From Enoplosus armatus (lineage: Eukaryota > Chordata > Actinopteri > Centrarchiformes > Enoplosidae), in NCBI RefSeq assembly GCF_043641665.1, contig NC_092182.1:14647456-14711455 (forward strand): a stretch of 64,000 nt of DNA, given 5' to 3'. The notes beneath the pieces were generated by a model. That model did no database searches. It was not told the origin of the DNA and was given only the letters and a program-made list of their open reading frames with translations. The translations under genes and the position numbers were made by a program. Shown here one piece after another: positions 1 through 33,345 of the stretch (the first letter of the stretch is position 1; each line of letters starts with the position of its first letter).

Positions 1-235
1 AACCAAATTCGTGACAGTCCATCCAACATTTCATTTAAAACCATGAATGTGAACCTCGTGGTGGTGCTACAGGAAAAGTCAGGGGATCACCTATCATTAG
101 ATGTCACCCTCTAAAGCATCTGAAGTGTGCAATCCATCCAGTAGTTGCTGAGATATTTCAGCCTGGACCAAAGTGGTGGACAGACTGACAGAGAGACATT
201 ACCATCCCTAGAGCCACGCTGCTAACGGCTAAAAA
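1..235. repeat. Dispersed teleost repeat, left-truncated by window edge
   Basis: The stretch has the wording of a very common spiny-rayed fish repeat: a phrase around 85-95 ('aggggatcacc'), then 'gatatttcagcctggacca' near 150-170, then 'aaagtggtgga', and a closing 'agagccacgctgctaa' near 211-226. I recognise it from general familiarity with fish genomic sequence; only one copy lies in this window, so the family cannot be confirmed internally and its class is not known to me. The copy has no coding potential. Confidence 0.55.
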
Positions 236-3200
236 TGTAATTCAGACAGCATTATGTTCCCGACAACACATATTCGCTATTGCGAATTAGTGGTATAGCA
301 ATGTAATTTTTAGGAGACTATGGTGCTGGATGGATGTATGGATAGATACTGTACTATAGATAGATAGATATAGCACATACATGCAGTATATACATATAGC
401 TGTAAATGCTCCACCTATCGCTCTGCTGCTCCACCCTCTCAACCTCCCGCTCTCTCTGCTGTAAGTGAATATGGGTCACATCACGTAGTGCTTCTCCCCC
501 TCTCGTCTCAGGGGTGTGTTAGTATAGCAGGTAACGGAGTAGAGGCACAAGTGCGCTGTGCTGTTCAGCCGCTTCATCGCAGCGCTGCGATACAGAGTTT
601 TCTGACGTCCCACAGGGCTCGAGAGGAGACGAAATGGAGCATGCAGTAAAAAACTTGGGGTTGTGCTTCAGCTGCACTGACTCACACAGTTAAGGCTGCT
701 CTGCAGTTCTGCGGGCCACAGTCTTGCAACAAACCTGATTTATTCACACAGTAGGATTTTTACAGTGCTTTACAAGAGCTTTTTAAATTCATTTGTGATG
801 CAACAAGCTCCAGTCTTTTAAATATGTGGATTCTACTGATTTTTTTAAAAAATGGTTTGTTAATTCACTTAATCAATTGATCATAGTGCATACTAATATT
901 TTATGTTAAACATCCTATTTGACCTTTTTCAAGGAATAAAGTTGACATTGGTCCAAATCCTCGCAATGTGGCTGATGCTATAAACTACATCTGCAAACCA
1001 ACAAATCAGAATACACGATGAAATGAGGCAGAATAGACCAGCCAACAATGTAAGCTCTATTTATGTGTAAATTAAAACTTTTTTTTACCTTTTATGCGTT
1101 TTCCCAACATAGGAGCGGTGCAGATGTATGACGTGAGTTGACGATGTGTCTCTGCTTGCATATTTTATAAAAGATTTAAACCACAGTGCATCAATCACAT
1201 TGTCTCAAAATAGGTGTCGCATAGTCTGATACAGATTGTGACAAATATCTCGTATCGTGTGACATGCAATGAACTTGCGGGATTGCTGTTTAAAGAAGCA
1301 TGAGCAACATACATCCGTTAAGAATCATAAACATTGATTTGACTTAAATTGTTTGATTTTTGTGCAATTCAGTGAGTGAGTCAGAGAGTGACAGAATGTA
1401 TGAAGTCAGACTGATGTAGGTCTTGATTAATAATCAAGATTTAATATGCAAGTATGTCATATTTTTATGTTAGATATTTTATCTCTGCCAAACAAGTAAG
1501 AATTGTGTGAGAATAACAAGATGCTGACTCACCATTGTTCTGTGTAATGTTTTATATTTGGAAATGTGTCTCCATAGCAAAAAATAACTGCTCAGTTATC
1601 ATTTTCATAAACATTTTCATTGGTGGTTTCAGGGCTGCAGTAATCACATTAACACATTAGCCTTTGACAGATAGGCAGAAATATTAAGCCAAATGTCAAC
1701 CGGAATATGTCTTTGAAAGGGTTTATCAAGAAGTACATATTTTTCTGATTGTTGCCCTCGCAGTTGTCAATAGCTGTTGCTTTTTTTTTTCAGAGCGCTC
1801 CTCTCTTTTTTTATGCCGTTGCCTCGAGCTGAAAATAATTTCACTTTTAAATAGTGCCGACTACTACCCTGTCAGGTATTCAATCCTATCTTAAATGGGC
1901 CTTCAGAGTGATAGTCTTGATGTTGCAGGTGTTAAAAACCCCAAATAGCTTACATCTTAGTTTTCCACACCGTTCCTTTAACTTGGCAGGTTTCTGCAAC
2001 CCAGAGGGACATTTCTATCAGAAAAAGAGGAGTGTGAGAAGCCTAGTACTGTACTGAGGGCTGCATATTCATCATCAGGGCTAAAAGTCTTTCACCCGCG
2101 CTCAGCTCATTGTGAAAAGTGTCTTTCTGTGGATCTGGACAGTTGAGTCGAGATTTGTGGCTCGTCCAACACTAGAAACAAGCCCGACAAGACTTTAATC
2201 CACAATGTTGTCTCGTAACTCTGCTGGGAGCTGTCTGACTGATAATGAATCGACTCTCCGGGCACTTACAGGATCAGGGCGATTTTCTGGGTATTAAGAT
2301 TTATTTCCTAGTTTGAACTAATTTAGGTAGAAAGCTCAAATAAATATTTCGCCTGCACAAAGTCTACTCTAATCCATTCGCCCAGGCTGAACAGCCGGAT
2401 CACATGTTCAGCTAGTGAATGAAGGTTGAACCAGTGAAGTGAGGCAGGTGAACAGAGAGATGTGAATCTTTATTGAGACTGCATTGATTCAGTGATCCTC
2501 AGAGTCTCTTGAGGATAGAGTGGTAAAGTCTGGCTGTACAGGAAGTATATAATATAAATACTATCATATTTACTACAGGCTGAAGTCTTTTAAAGCATAT
2601 TTTTCATCTAAAGCAATTCAGTTCCCTGTGGCCAATGGCATATACTTCAACATGACATTGATGCACTTAATATGAAAGACACTAGTTGTTATACTGCAGG
2701 TTGTGTATGACTGTGTGTGTTGTAGTTTGGGAAGAGATTGTCCTGTTTATCACCGAGAACACCCACTAGAAGTGTGTGGCGGTGTCTGTATCTGCAGAGA
2801 GCCGGCCCTCAGTCTTTATTTTCTGGGCGTCAACCTTTGAGCAGTGTTGTGTAGCCCCCAGCCAATAACAGCACGCAGGGTGTGAGGGCGGGACTCCATA
2901 AAAACATGGTGGGCAGGTGCCAGATAGTAAGCATGCATCCAAGAGGAAACTACGAGGAGGGGCCAACTTTAAATGTTGTGTTTACAAACCGCAACCAACA
3001 AATCTTACTCATTCTGCCTTTAAGGTTCAATAGAGTGAAAGATTCTTAGTCAAAATAATAAGTGAAGATGATTTGATACTGTTCATCTGGCCTCCACTGT
3101 TTTTGTGTGATCATTGAAATTCATCAGGGAACTGGCCTATTTATCAAAAAATACACCACACAGATGTTGGAATCAGTGGAAATGTTTGGTGTAATTAGTG

Positions 3201-5857
3201 TGGTCTAAACATTGATGCTACCTGGCCACAGTGAGTCACAGCTGAAACCCCTCTTTTTGTGATTGGTCGGACTGACACATAAGTGGCTAACATTATATGG
3301 CCTCCAAAAAGTTGATGATTGCCTCTTGCATTAGAGAGCACTACATTCGTCCTAAAAACAGTTGTATCATGGCTGCTGAGCCTCTGGAGGGAGCCTGCAT
3401 TACAAAGCTGGACTTTAACCAGGCGGTAAGGCTCGAATGAAAGATGCTGCCGAGTTGTATTATGGGAAGCAGGGATACCTGAAAAGTATTGACGGGAAAC
3501 ATAAAACAACAATGAGATCTTTGCTTTACTGTAATTTTGTATCGTTAATATAATTCATATAACACATTAATAAACATTTTCGTGTTGTTTCTATGAGCTG
3601 GACCTTATCCTAATGAGCCTCAACACAAGCCTCCCCGTCTGTTTGCTTTGTCTCTTTGCCATCTGACCTCAGTCTGTGTTTAACCAGTGATCATTTAGAG
3701 AAGGAGCCCTCACCTGAGGCTCTGGTCGCTGGCAAAGTCAAGTAAAGCTTGTTAATGAGTAGCAGCATGGCTCTCAACAGTTCTCTGAAAATGATTTAAA
3801 CCTCCATATATTTTACTCGTTCTGGGTAGAATCATATCTGCAGTCTCATCAAAGCAAGAGAAAAACTTCCACTGCAAATGTCTGCTTTCCTGACATTGAA
3901 AATATGCAGCTGGCCTCTGAAGATTAATTTGTTGTGTGCCACCTTTCCGCTTGATGTTCCTCTCTCTGATACTTTATGTTCTAAAAATAATAAAATTGAT
4001 CAAGGAGGAAAAAGAAGGAGATTGTTTTTCTGAAGGAGATACTAAGGCTGTATGCATAAAACAAGGCCAGTCTTCTTCCTCTTCTTTTTGTAATGAAAGC
4101 CCTTCATTGGTTTGTGGGGCCTCTGTTCCTTGTTAAAGCCCAGGAAGATGTCTGTGTGGGCTGGGAGGGAATTATCTGCTGCAACCACATGTGCTCGTAC
4201 GGTGCTGCTGGTTGGTGGTTCTGGCGTTGATGGTGGGTGTGATTTCTGTGTTGGAGTTGACATTTAACAGAGATGTTGGTAGGAGTGCTGATGCTGTTAG
4301 ACACTTAATAATAATTAAATAGCCAGGTACCCAAACCTTTTATTAGCCAAAAACATTCTCTTTTTAACTTTAGTTTATTAAAACAAATCTGTGTTGGTGC
4401 TGGAGTCCTCCATCATCTGTGGTTGTTGTTGTCGATATCACTTGACTTTCTGCCTCTGACTTTGATGCATTTGCAACACAACTGAACTGTTCCACCAGCA
4501 CAGTTTGGGGACTCTCTCTAACAAATGCAGCTCATTTTGTTCATTTTCTTTTTAATGTTTCAAAACACTGTAATTTTATTGAGATATTTTATTTATTGTA
4601 AATGAAAATGGTGTGATTTGTGAGTGTTTGTGCGTCCAGTAGTGGATGTTGCTACATTACAAAGAAATCTGCACAACATAAACAAAGTCAATGGGATGAA
4701 ATGTGGGGGTACGACTGGTGAAACTGACAGACTTCCATTGTTAGTATGGGATTAGTGTCTAGTAGGCAGTCCACAGTCGCTGCGTGAAGAATACTTTTGC
4801 AACTGAATTTAATCATTTGTTTTATTTTCATCATCTAGAACAATTTAAACATTATGTGAATATTTCTCTGAAAGCAAAAAAAAAAACTTGACCTTTAATT
4901 TGTGTTTCTACAATGCACAAAACCCTAAATCACTTATCTGAAGCCCAGTACAGAAGAAGTTGTGTGATATGTGTAGTACTGGGCACTATGGTTACAAAGT
5001 AATGTGGCTTAAAGTGGCTATACATGATATTTTTATAATAACAATGTATAAATGGCTATATGGCACTTCACCAACACTTGCGGGGTGGGGGAGGGGGCAC
5101 TGCAAGAAATTCCAATTGCATGAAGTGATCCTGGCTGTCACAGCAGGTTTTAAAAGGTATTTACGTACGCAAATTGTATATTTTTCTTTGCTTTGGAAAT
5201 ATTCTTTCACAGAATTATGATGATGAGCCAACAAAGCTGATTAGGTAGTAGCGCTACTAACATTTCAAGGCTTACCCTCAACCTCAGAGCTGTTGTCTAA
5301 GCTTCTTTTCTGTACCTGTTGTCATTCAATGGAAGTTGCATCAAATTAGAAAACGGTGAATTGGTGTAATCAGTGGTAATAAGGCAGATGGAAATATTCT
5401 TCCTTGAAAAGATATTGTTGTTGATGTTATTTAGGTATCAGATTAGAGCGAATCTGAGTTGTTTTAGTCTACTTTTTGGTCCAGTTTTACTGTTTACTCT
5501 GCTCAATAGGAAAGGATTGGATCACTGGTGCCTTAGTAATTGTGCTCGTTGCAGTGTGGAAGCACTTTTTAAAATACTTTTTAATTTCTTTTTTTTTTAG
5601 AACATCTTGAAACAATATTTATTTATTTTGAAAAGAGCCAAAAGCCAGAGTAGGTTGTCTTTTTGAAGATATTAATGTGTTTTAATGTAGTTTTTGTTGA
5701 ACAAAGCACATTCATAATTTGTGTTTTAATCCATGCACGGGTAACAGCTATGTTTGCTGCAACATCACTACTTACTTCTTTGAAATACACACACACACAG
5801 ATATCTTTTTCATTTGTTTGTGTTGTGTGACAGTCAGCCTGTGATGTCTATCCACAG
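236..5857. other. Non-coding DNA upstream of the first visible cacna2d2 exon (probable intron 1)
   Basis: No exon with a start codon, signal peptide and matching donor could be placed here. Because the first visible exon begins in phase 1 and corresponds to the second exon of vertebrate CACNA2D2, this stretch is most simply part of a long intron 1. It holds a short GATA-type repeat (about 343-371), A- and T-rich tracts, a short (AC)n near 5788-5798, and otherwise nothing I can name. The short open frames on both strands look random in composition. Confidence 0.5.
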
Positions 5858-27410
<21,553 letters not shown>

Positions 27411-27764
27411 CACGTGCAAACACTCTAACTGACATCTTTCATCTCTTTGGGTTTAGGCTCGGATCTACTGAGGGTCAGATCAAACAGCAACTGCAAAATT
27501 CTTCTTTTTTTGATCTACAAACAGCCCAAAGCGCTTTTGTGCTTGGGGGAAAAAAATACGTAGATCAGCTCTTAGTGTTTTTTGCCTTATTGCTTATGCA
27601 TTTGTTGGTGTTTCAGGGCTTGAGTGCAAAATATAGGAAGAGAATGTGTTGAGTGTGCATGCTACTTAAACTAGGACAAGCATGTTTAAAAGTTTTGCAC
27701 ACGGGCTCAGCCATGCAATCACCAAAACGTCAGGGAGGCAGCTGAAATGTACTTTTAACGGTCC

Positions 27765-27770
27765 AATAAA
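27765..27770 (+). terminator. cacna2d2: Candidate proximal poly(A) signal for cacna2d2
   Basis: AATAAA occurs about 355 bases after the stop codon. It is only one of several AATAAA/ATTAAA hexamers in the flank (another is near 32610), so the real 3' end cannot be chosen from sequence. Confidence 0.3.
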
Positions 27771-27882
27771 TATAAATAATCACCCAGCTGGAACAGACGT
27801 CAATCACAATTTTAGGTTGGATTGTGGTGGTCAAAAGATAAAAGATCTAAAAACTCTGTTTATTTGCTTTGTGGTAAATACA

Positions 27883-28630
27883 CAGCGGTGGATTACTTAA
27901 TTTATTTAAAAGTAGAGAAGTATTAGCAACAAAATGAACTCAAAGTATTAAAATACTCATTTGACAGCAGAATGAACCCTATCTGTGTTATCTCACCATA
28001 TCATGTGTTATATTATCAGATTATTATTACTGATGTGTTAACATGTAAGCAGCATTTTAATGTTACAGCTCGTCAAGACTATTTTTGGACGTCTTTCTAT
28101 ACTGTTGGGTAGTTTTATCTATAGCAATCATTTTAAAAACTCAGCATAGGTTTTCTCTGTTAAATAAAAAGTAACTACAGCTTTCAGATAAATGGAGTGG
28201 AGTAAAAAGTACAATATTTATCTCTACAGTATAGTGGACTAGAAATATTAAAGGTTCTCTGTGGATTTTTATTGCAAACGTTTCTGTTTACAATCATGTG
28301 TATTCTTGACGTTTAACAAAGGTGTTGAATACATTTCCTGTCACATAAAAAAGTTTTTAAATGTGAAACTGCTGTGTATACATCCATGTTTACTTGCTAG
28401 CAGTCTTCTAGCGTATTGGAGCATTTCTTGGCACATAGATCAGTACTTGTAGATCAGTGGAATGATGTATTGCGTCACCTGCGTGCATGTTCACGAGAGC
28501 AGCAAAGCGGTGACCCACTTACAAAAACATTGTTCCATAGCGCCACTAGCGGTCAAAAACTCCACAGGGTACCTTTAAATAGCATAAAATGAAATTACTC
28601 AAGTACTTGAGTAAATGTACTTCCTGGGGT
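27883..28630 (+). mobile_element. Teleost MITE-like repeat interrupted by a second element
   Basis: The outer element starts 'cagcggtggattacttaa' and ends 'actcaagtacttgagtaaatgtac', wording I know from a common fish repeat whose ends read 'cagtggtgga...agtactt'. Internal phrases such as 'gataaatggagtggagtaaaaagtacaatattt' and 'gcataaaatgaaattactcaagta' fit the same family. The body is split at 28250 by a separate element. The outer element has no frame. It lies in the 3' flank of cacna2d2. Confidence 0.65.
28250..28576. mobile_element. MITE inserted into the repeat at 27883-28630
   Basis: The left end reads AAAGGTTCTCTGTGGA and the reverse complement of the right end reads AAAGGTACCCTGTGGA, 14 of 16 matching. 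Flanking TA/TTAA-like bases occur on both sides. It is about 327 bp with no transposase. Because it splits the other element, it must be the younger insertion. Confidence 0.65.
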
Positions 28631-30170
28631 TTAATCCAGAGGAGCTCCGGGATTGGCCAAACACAGCTGAGTGATACAACAACTTTGAGACAGTATTCTG
28701 AGTTTTTAGATCTTTTATTGTCACTGTGGCTCATTAGATGAGACGCATCCCAATAGTTAACTGTATATATGGATTTACAGCTTCTATACAACTGCTGGAT
28801 AAAGCAATCCGAGGCATTTACACTGAATGAAAATGTAAATAAATAGACAATAAATAGAATCTGCTGCTGGTTGAGCTTCACAGTTCAGACTCCTCAGACG
28901 CTGCTGCTTCTGGCGACTTCTGCTTTTGTTGGCTTTGTGAATGATCTGTTTTCATTTGCATGTCTGGTCGTAGTAAATGTCTTTGCACATGAAGGGGCTC
29001 CTGCGCCTCCAGCAGTTTTTACACCACAGTAGATCCGGGCCTTAACCTCACAGTCACTTCAGTGTCTTTCAATCCACCTCTGACCTTTGCCAAGACAGTT
29101 TCAGTACTATAAATTGTATCATACATGACTAACGACCCAGAATGACTTCCCTCTGTCGTCTCAAGTATGCCCTGTCTCTTGAATCGAACCAGATTTCAGA
29201 CAGAATTTAGATGAAAAGTATTTTTTTCCCCTAAAAATATTTTCTTAGAGCACAACAAATGAGAAAAGCCAGTAAGATGAGAAATACCACTGTCAGACCT
29301 CCAGCGAGACTTTGTGACTTTCCATAACACATATCAGTGATGAAACGTCTGTGTAGTTTCATTGATACAAGGATTGTTAAAGTCAAGGTTTGTTTTGTTG
29401 AAATGCTTCCACGGAGACTCGGGATGATCTTGAAGTGCTTCCAGGTGATAAGAGCTGATAAACGGTGTAAAATCAGACAAAAACAGACCAAAATGATCAA
29501 GTGTTGACAGTGATTTTGTTACAGTAACATAGTACCACTGCATAGTTTAGTGCAATACTGCTGTGATAATTGGATGCTTTATTCTAGCAGTAATTATCAT
29601 GAACATCAATTTATCATCAATTTCAGATTTGAAGTCATGCAATGTTACCTATGTAGTCATGCGCAGACGTCAGTGTGTGACCGACATGTTTTTAAACGTA
29701 TTATATCAGTTGTTTGATTGCAGGGAAGCTCTCTGTCCCTCTTTCTTTTCTTTTTTTTTTTTGTATCTTGTATCGCCACTATTTGTCAAACCTGAATTTA
29801 TGCACTTATTTATGCTTCTGTATGAGGAATGTAGCTTTTGAACAGCTTTCGGTGTTAATCAATATGTTATCAGTATGTGATGCTTTTTGACCCTCTGTTG
29901 ATGAGATTCCCCTGATGTCTCTTTGAAAGTGATGATTCGCTGTGGCAAATTATTTTCATTTTATCATGCATACCTCGTCACGACGGCGACGTCTGATTCA
30001 ACTTTGTACAAAATTATGAAGCTTTAAGCAATTTAGTGGCAATGAAATATCTGTCCAGCACTGTTTGGACAAAAAAATGTTTATTGTTGTTTATTTAATT
30101 TATTTCAGGGTTAAAACTCCATAACATTAACCCCATAACACAAAAATAATACACACAATATATATTGGGT
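28631..30170. other. Non-coding 3' flank of cacna2d2
   Basis: No gene can be supported here. A - strand frame at 29231-29500 ends in a run that looks like a single membrane segment (GGLTVVFLILLAFLICCAL) followed by RKYF and a stop, but there is no supported upstream exon. A T-tract lies near 29748-29762. The remainder is unassigned. Confidence 0.5.
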
Positions 30171-30510
30171 CGGCAACTAATGATTATTTCCATTATCTAT
30201 TATTCTGCCAATTATTTTCTTAATAAACGATTAGTTGTTCTGTCTATGAAATATCAATAAAAATGCCCTTCACAGTTTCCCAGAGCCCAAGCTGACGTCT
30301 TTAGAATATTTAACAGTCCAAAATATCAAAAAGAAATATCAGTTTATACAGTTTAAAGTGATATAAAACAGAAAAACGTCAAATCCTCACACTGAACCAG
30401 CTGGAACTAGCAAGTGTTGAACATTTTTGCTTGAAAAACGACTCTCAATAGTTGCCAATTAATTTTCTGTCGATAGACTAATCAGCTAATTGGTTAATTG
30501 GTTAATTTTA
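30171..30510 (+). repeat. 'gggctgcaact' repeat family (MITE-like), sense copy
   Basis: It opens 'gtcggcaactaatgattatttccattatc', contains 'cccttcacagtttcccagagcccaagctgacgtctt', and ends in AT-rich 'tcagctaattggttaattggttaa'. It corresponds in reverse complement to 18053-18397 and in part to 33205-33345. Confidence 0.65.
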
Positions 30511-33204
30511 TGTATGAAGACATACAGGGACCAACTCTCCCTCCGTTGCTTCACTTGACAAACGATGCCACAGCGTGTTAAAATACATTAAATGTGTTCA
30601 TTATTGTGTGATATTAAAGGTCCCCTCCTGACACGTTTTAAAAACACTGTGTAGAATAATAGTTAATAGTTAATAATAGTGACTGACATAATTTAAATGT
30701 ATTATTAAAATGACATCTTTCTCATCGTTCAGTTCAAAAGTTTAACTGCTGGACACTTTTGGAGTCGAGGGAGACTTTAAATAATTAAAATGAACTCTAG
30801 TGAAGAAGACTGAACAGTGGTAGAGTCTCTTTAACGGATCAATGTATCCCCGTCTTATTCTTTAGAAGTTATGCATGATAAAATCCTGAAAACATTTCCC
30901 CACAGTGATTCGTCAGCCCCTGGTGTCTTTTTGTGTTACCACTTGATCTGGTTTAAGGGGGATATTTTTAAAAAGCTTTTTTGACAAAACATTTGTAAGA
31001 TGCTGTTTTTCTCCGTCTGCCTGGTGTTCCACCCTGCAGTGCCTTTGTTGCACTAATTTTTTGGACGGCAGGAACATTTTGGATGTTAGACGCGTGGACG
31101 TTCATCCTGCAGGCCACGTGAAAGACACACCTGGATTTAAAGGGTTGCAATGGTTCGACTCTGAATGGACTTCTCGGTCAGGGAACAAAGAGATGCTCTT
31201 GATGAACTTATGAAACCTTTTAAAGGGAGCACAGCACAGTTGTGAAAGAGCACGACGGAGGTGGCCAAAAGAGAACGAACCCCGCTGCCCTTCTGCTCCG
31301 TGTCCTTTATCTCTACACTGTGGTTCAGCCTCGACTCAAAGCACAGACACTGTCCATTTTCATCGATTTGACTTGGTCCCATCTGCACACTGTATATTCT
31401 ATATTTGAAGCCTGTCGAAAACATGTACTTTTTTCCATTAGGACTGACTGAAACGAGTGAATGTCTATGTACAGTATACCTACTGTTGTGCATCTCTCTG
31501 CTGTACCCGAGCATGGTGGGGGACCCCGGAGATGCAGATTAAAACTCAACACTGTTTGGAGACCTCAGCAAAAACACTGCTTTCAAAAAAAAAAAAAAGA
31601 AAACACGGCTTTTACTCTGAGACCTGCAGTATAAACTTTAGGTCGTATTGTATTATTCAAACAACACTGTTGTACATTGAAGGAAAGACATTTTGTGAAA
31701 CTCTTTATAGCCTACAATATATTACTACTGTTGAGGTCGGTGTTGTAGTTTAATTTTAAATTACCGGTATTTATTTGCATGATATTTTGAGACAATTTAC
31801 CGATTTGTGTACATAGTCCGATGGATATTTTACATTCCCGTCCACACCCGGCTCTCCAGCACTGAGGCCTCGGAGCTCGTCTGCTGTGTGTTAACGAACA
31901 AAGCTGAAAGTTTGACTTCAGTGAAGCCTACAATAACTGTCAGTGTTTGCAGCAAGTAAAAGCACAGATACGTTTAGAGTTATGAGCAACAAACTGCCTG
32001 ATTCAACTTTTATCTTTTTATTTAGGGAAAAAGAAAAGTGACACAAAAACGCTGGAAATGATTTATGCATTTGACGGCTGTATAACAAACAAACAAACAA
32101 ACAAACAAGGCAGTGGCATGTGTGGGGACACCCCTTTATTAATTATCTTTGTTTATGAAATAGATTTCAACAGTGTTGCTTATTTTATTTGATTATGTGT
32201 TCTTTGATTAGTTTTATTTATTTGGGTATTTGTGAATAATATTTGTATTGAACAGAAAGGAATTGAATGTGTTTGAAGCTTGCGTGGGCACACTAAGTAG
32301 TTTACAAAGAAAACTTGCAAAAATAGACAGAAAAAAACATAAAATGTTTGTCTTTGTCCTTTTTATTTTACGGAGCTTCAAAAGAGAAGAATGTCAGTGT
32401 TTCTGCTGTAACTTTGCTTTTCATTTTGCTGACGTCGTCGCCGTCGTTTACTCGGGACAGTTTTCCTCTCTTTGTGCCAGTCTCCAATGCCACCTCATTT
32501 TTTTGTACAGACGATGTGAAGCAGTCAGTGGAAGATGAAGGCTAACTTTGTAAAGATTTTGTCAGTCACATTACAAAAATGGATATTTAAATGTTTATAT
32601 CTTTGGTGATTAAATGCTATTGATATTTTTCACTTCAGCTCTGAATCGTTATTGTTCTTCACTGATGTTTTATTTTTCTCGAACGGTCATTTAACATAAG
32701 GGTCTTCAGTCCAATCTATTATTATTCTCATTTATGACCAAAAGCACTTTACCAGTTTCGCCTATTTTGACCTGCAGGTGAATGAGGACTCCATCTGGTT
32801 TGACATTAATTAAACAAATATTGTCTTTGTGTATTATTTCAGAGTAATCTCTCATTTGCTCATCTCATCTCATCTGAACAGAAATAAAGAGAATATGAGT
32901 AGTTGCACAAAATCTGTTTATGGAAAGTAAACAGGGAAGAAACTGTGACAGCGCTCACTGTGAAAGGAGCCTTTTTAAGGAACCCAACATACTAACTCTG
33001 GTCTATTCTGACTTACTGGCATGATTTCATAGTAAGAGGAAAGTACATCGTGTCTATTTTGGCTGCAGGTAATAACTGATAAAATAAGTGGTTAACTCCT
33101 GCAGAGTAAGATTGTTTTGCCAAATGAAAAGAAGAATCTTCAGGCATCAACAAAACAAACTATGGTATGAAATTCACAAACACCAGAAACATGAACTGAT
33201 TCTT
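30511..33204. other. Repeat-poor flank, possible distal cacna2d2 3' UTR
   Basis: About 2.7 kb without a recognised gene and with few repeats. It includes a poly(A) tract (31586-31599), an (AAAC)n run (32085-32109), a Pumilio-type TGTACATA at 31808-31815, and an ATTAAA near 32610 followed by T-rich sequence. These would suit a long brain-type 3' UTR of the + strand gene, but no splice or transcript evidence is available, so this is inference. Confidence 0.35.
32085..32109. repeat. (AAAC)n microsatellite
   Basis: About six tandem AAAC units ('acaaacaaacaaacaaacaaac'). Confidence 0.85.
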
Positions 33205-33345
33205 CTAAAATTAAAGTTATTATTTATTAATTTTTAGATATTTTTTCCACAGATTGTTTTTTAGCCTTTAAAATACCAAAAATAGTGAAAAACACAGGTT
33301 CCCTCAGCCGAAAGTGACGTTTTCTAATTGTTGTTTTGTTCCTCT
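33205..33345 (+). repeat. Degenerate fragment of the 'gggctgcaact' repeat family
   Basis: The phrases 'aaatagtgaaaaacacaggttccctcagccgaaagtgacgtttt' and 'ttgttttgttc' follow the internal order of the family (compare 30260-30300, 'ccttcacagtttcccagagcccaagctgacgtctt'). The ends are eroded. Confidence 0.4.

Noticed and set aside
640..700. Possible first exon of cacna2d2 with an ATG near 634
   Set aside because: The short frame lacks a hydrophobic signal peptide and ends at a stop within about 20 codons without a usable donor in the required phase.
27682..27900. Candidate last cacna2d2 exon containing DCGG
   Set aside because: The exon at 27315-27410 fits far better ([10 protein letters not shown] plus hydrophobic tail, correct phase and acceptor). 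The DCGG here is followed by charged residues.
31137..31514. 125-codon - strand frame
   Set aside because: Composition looks random and overlapping frames on the other strand are equally open. There are no signal, membrane or domain features.
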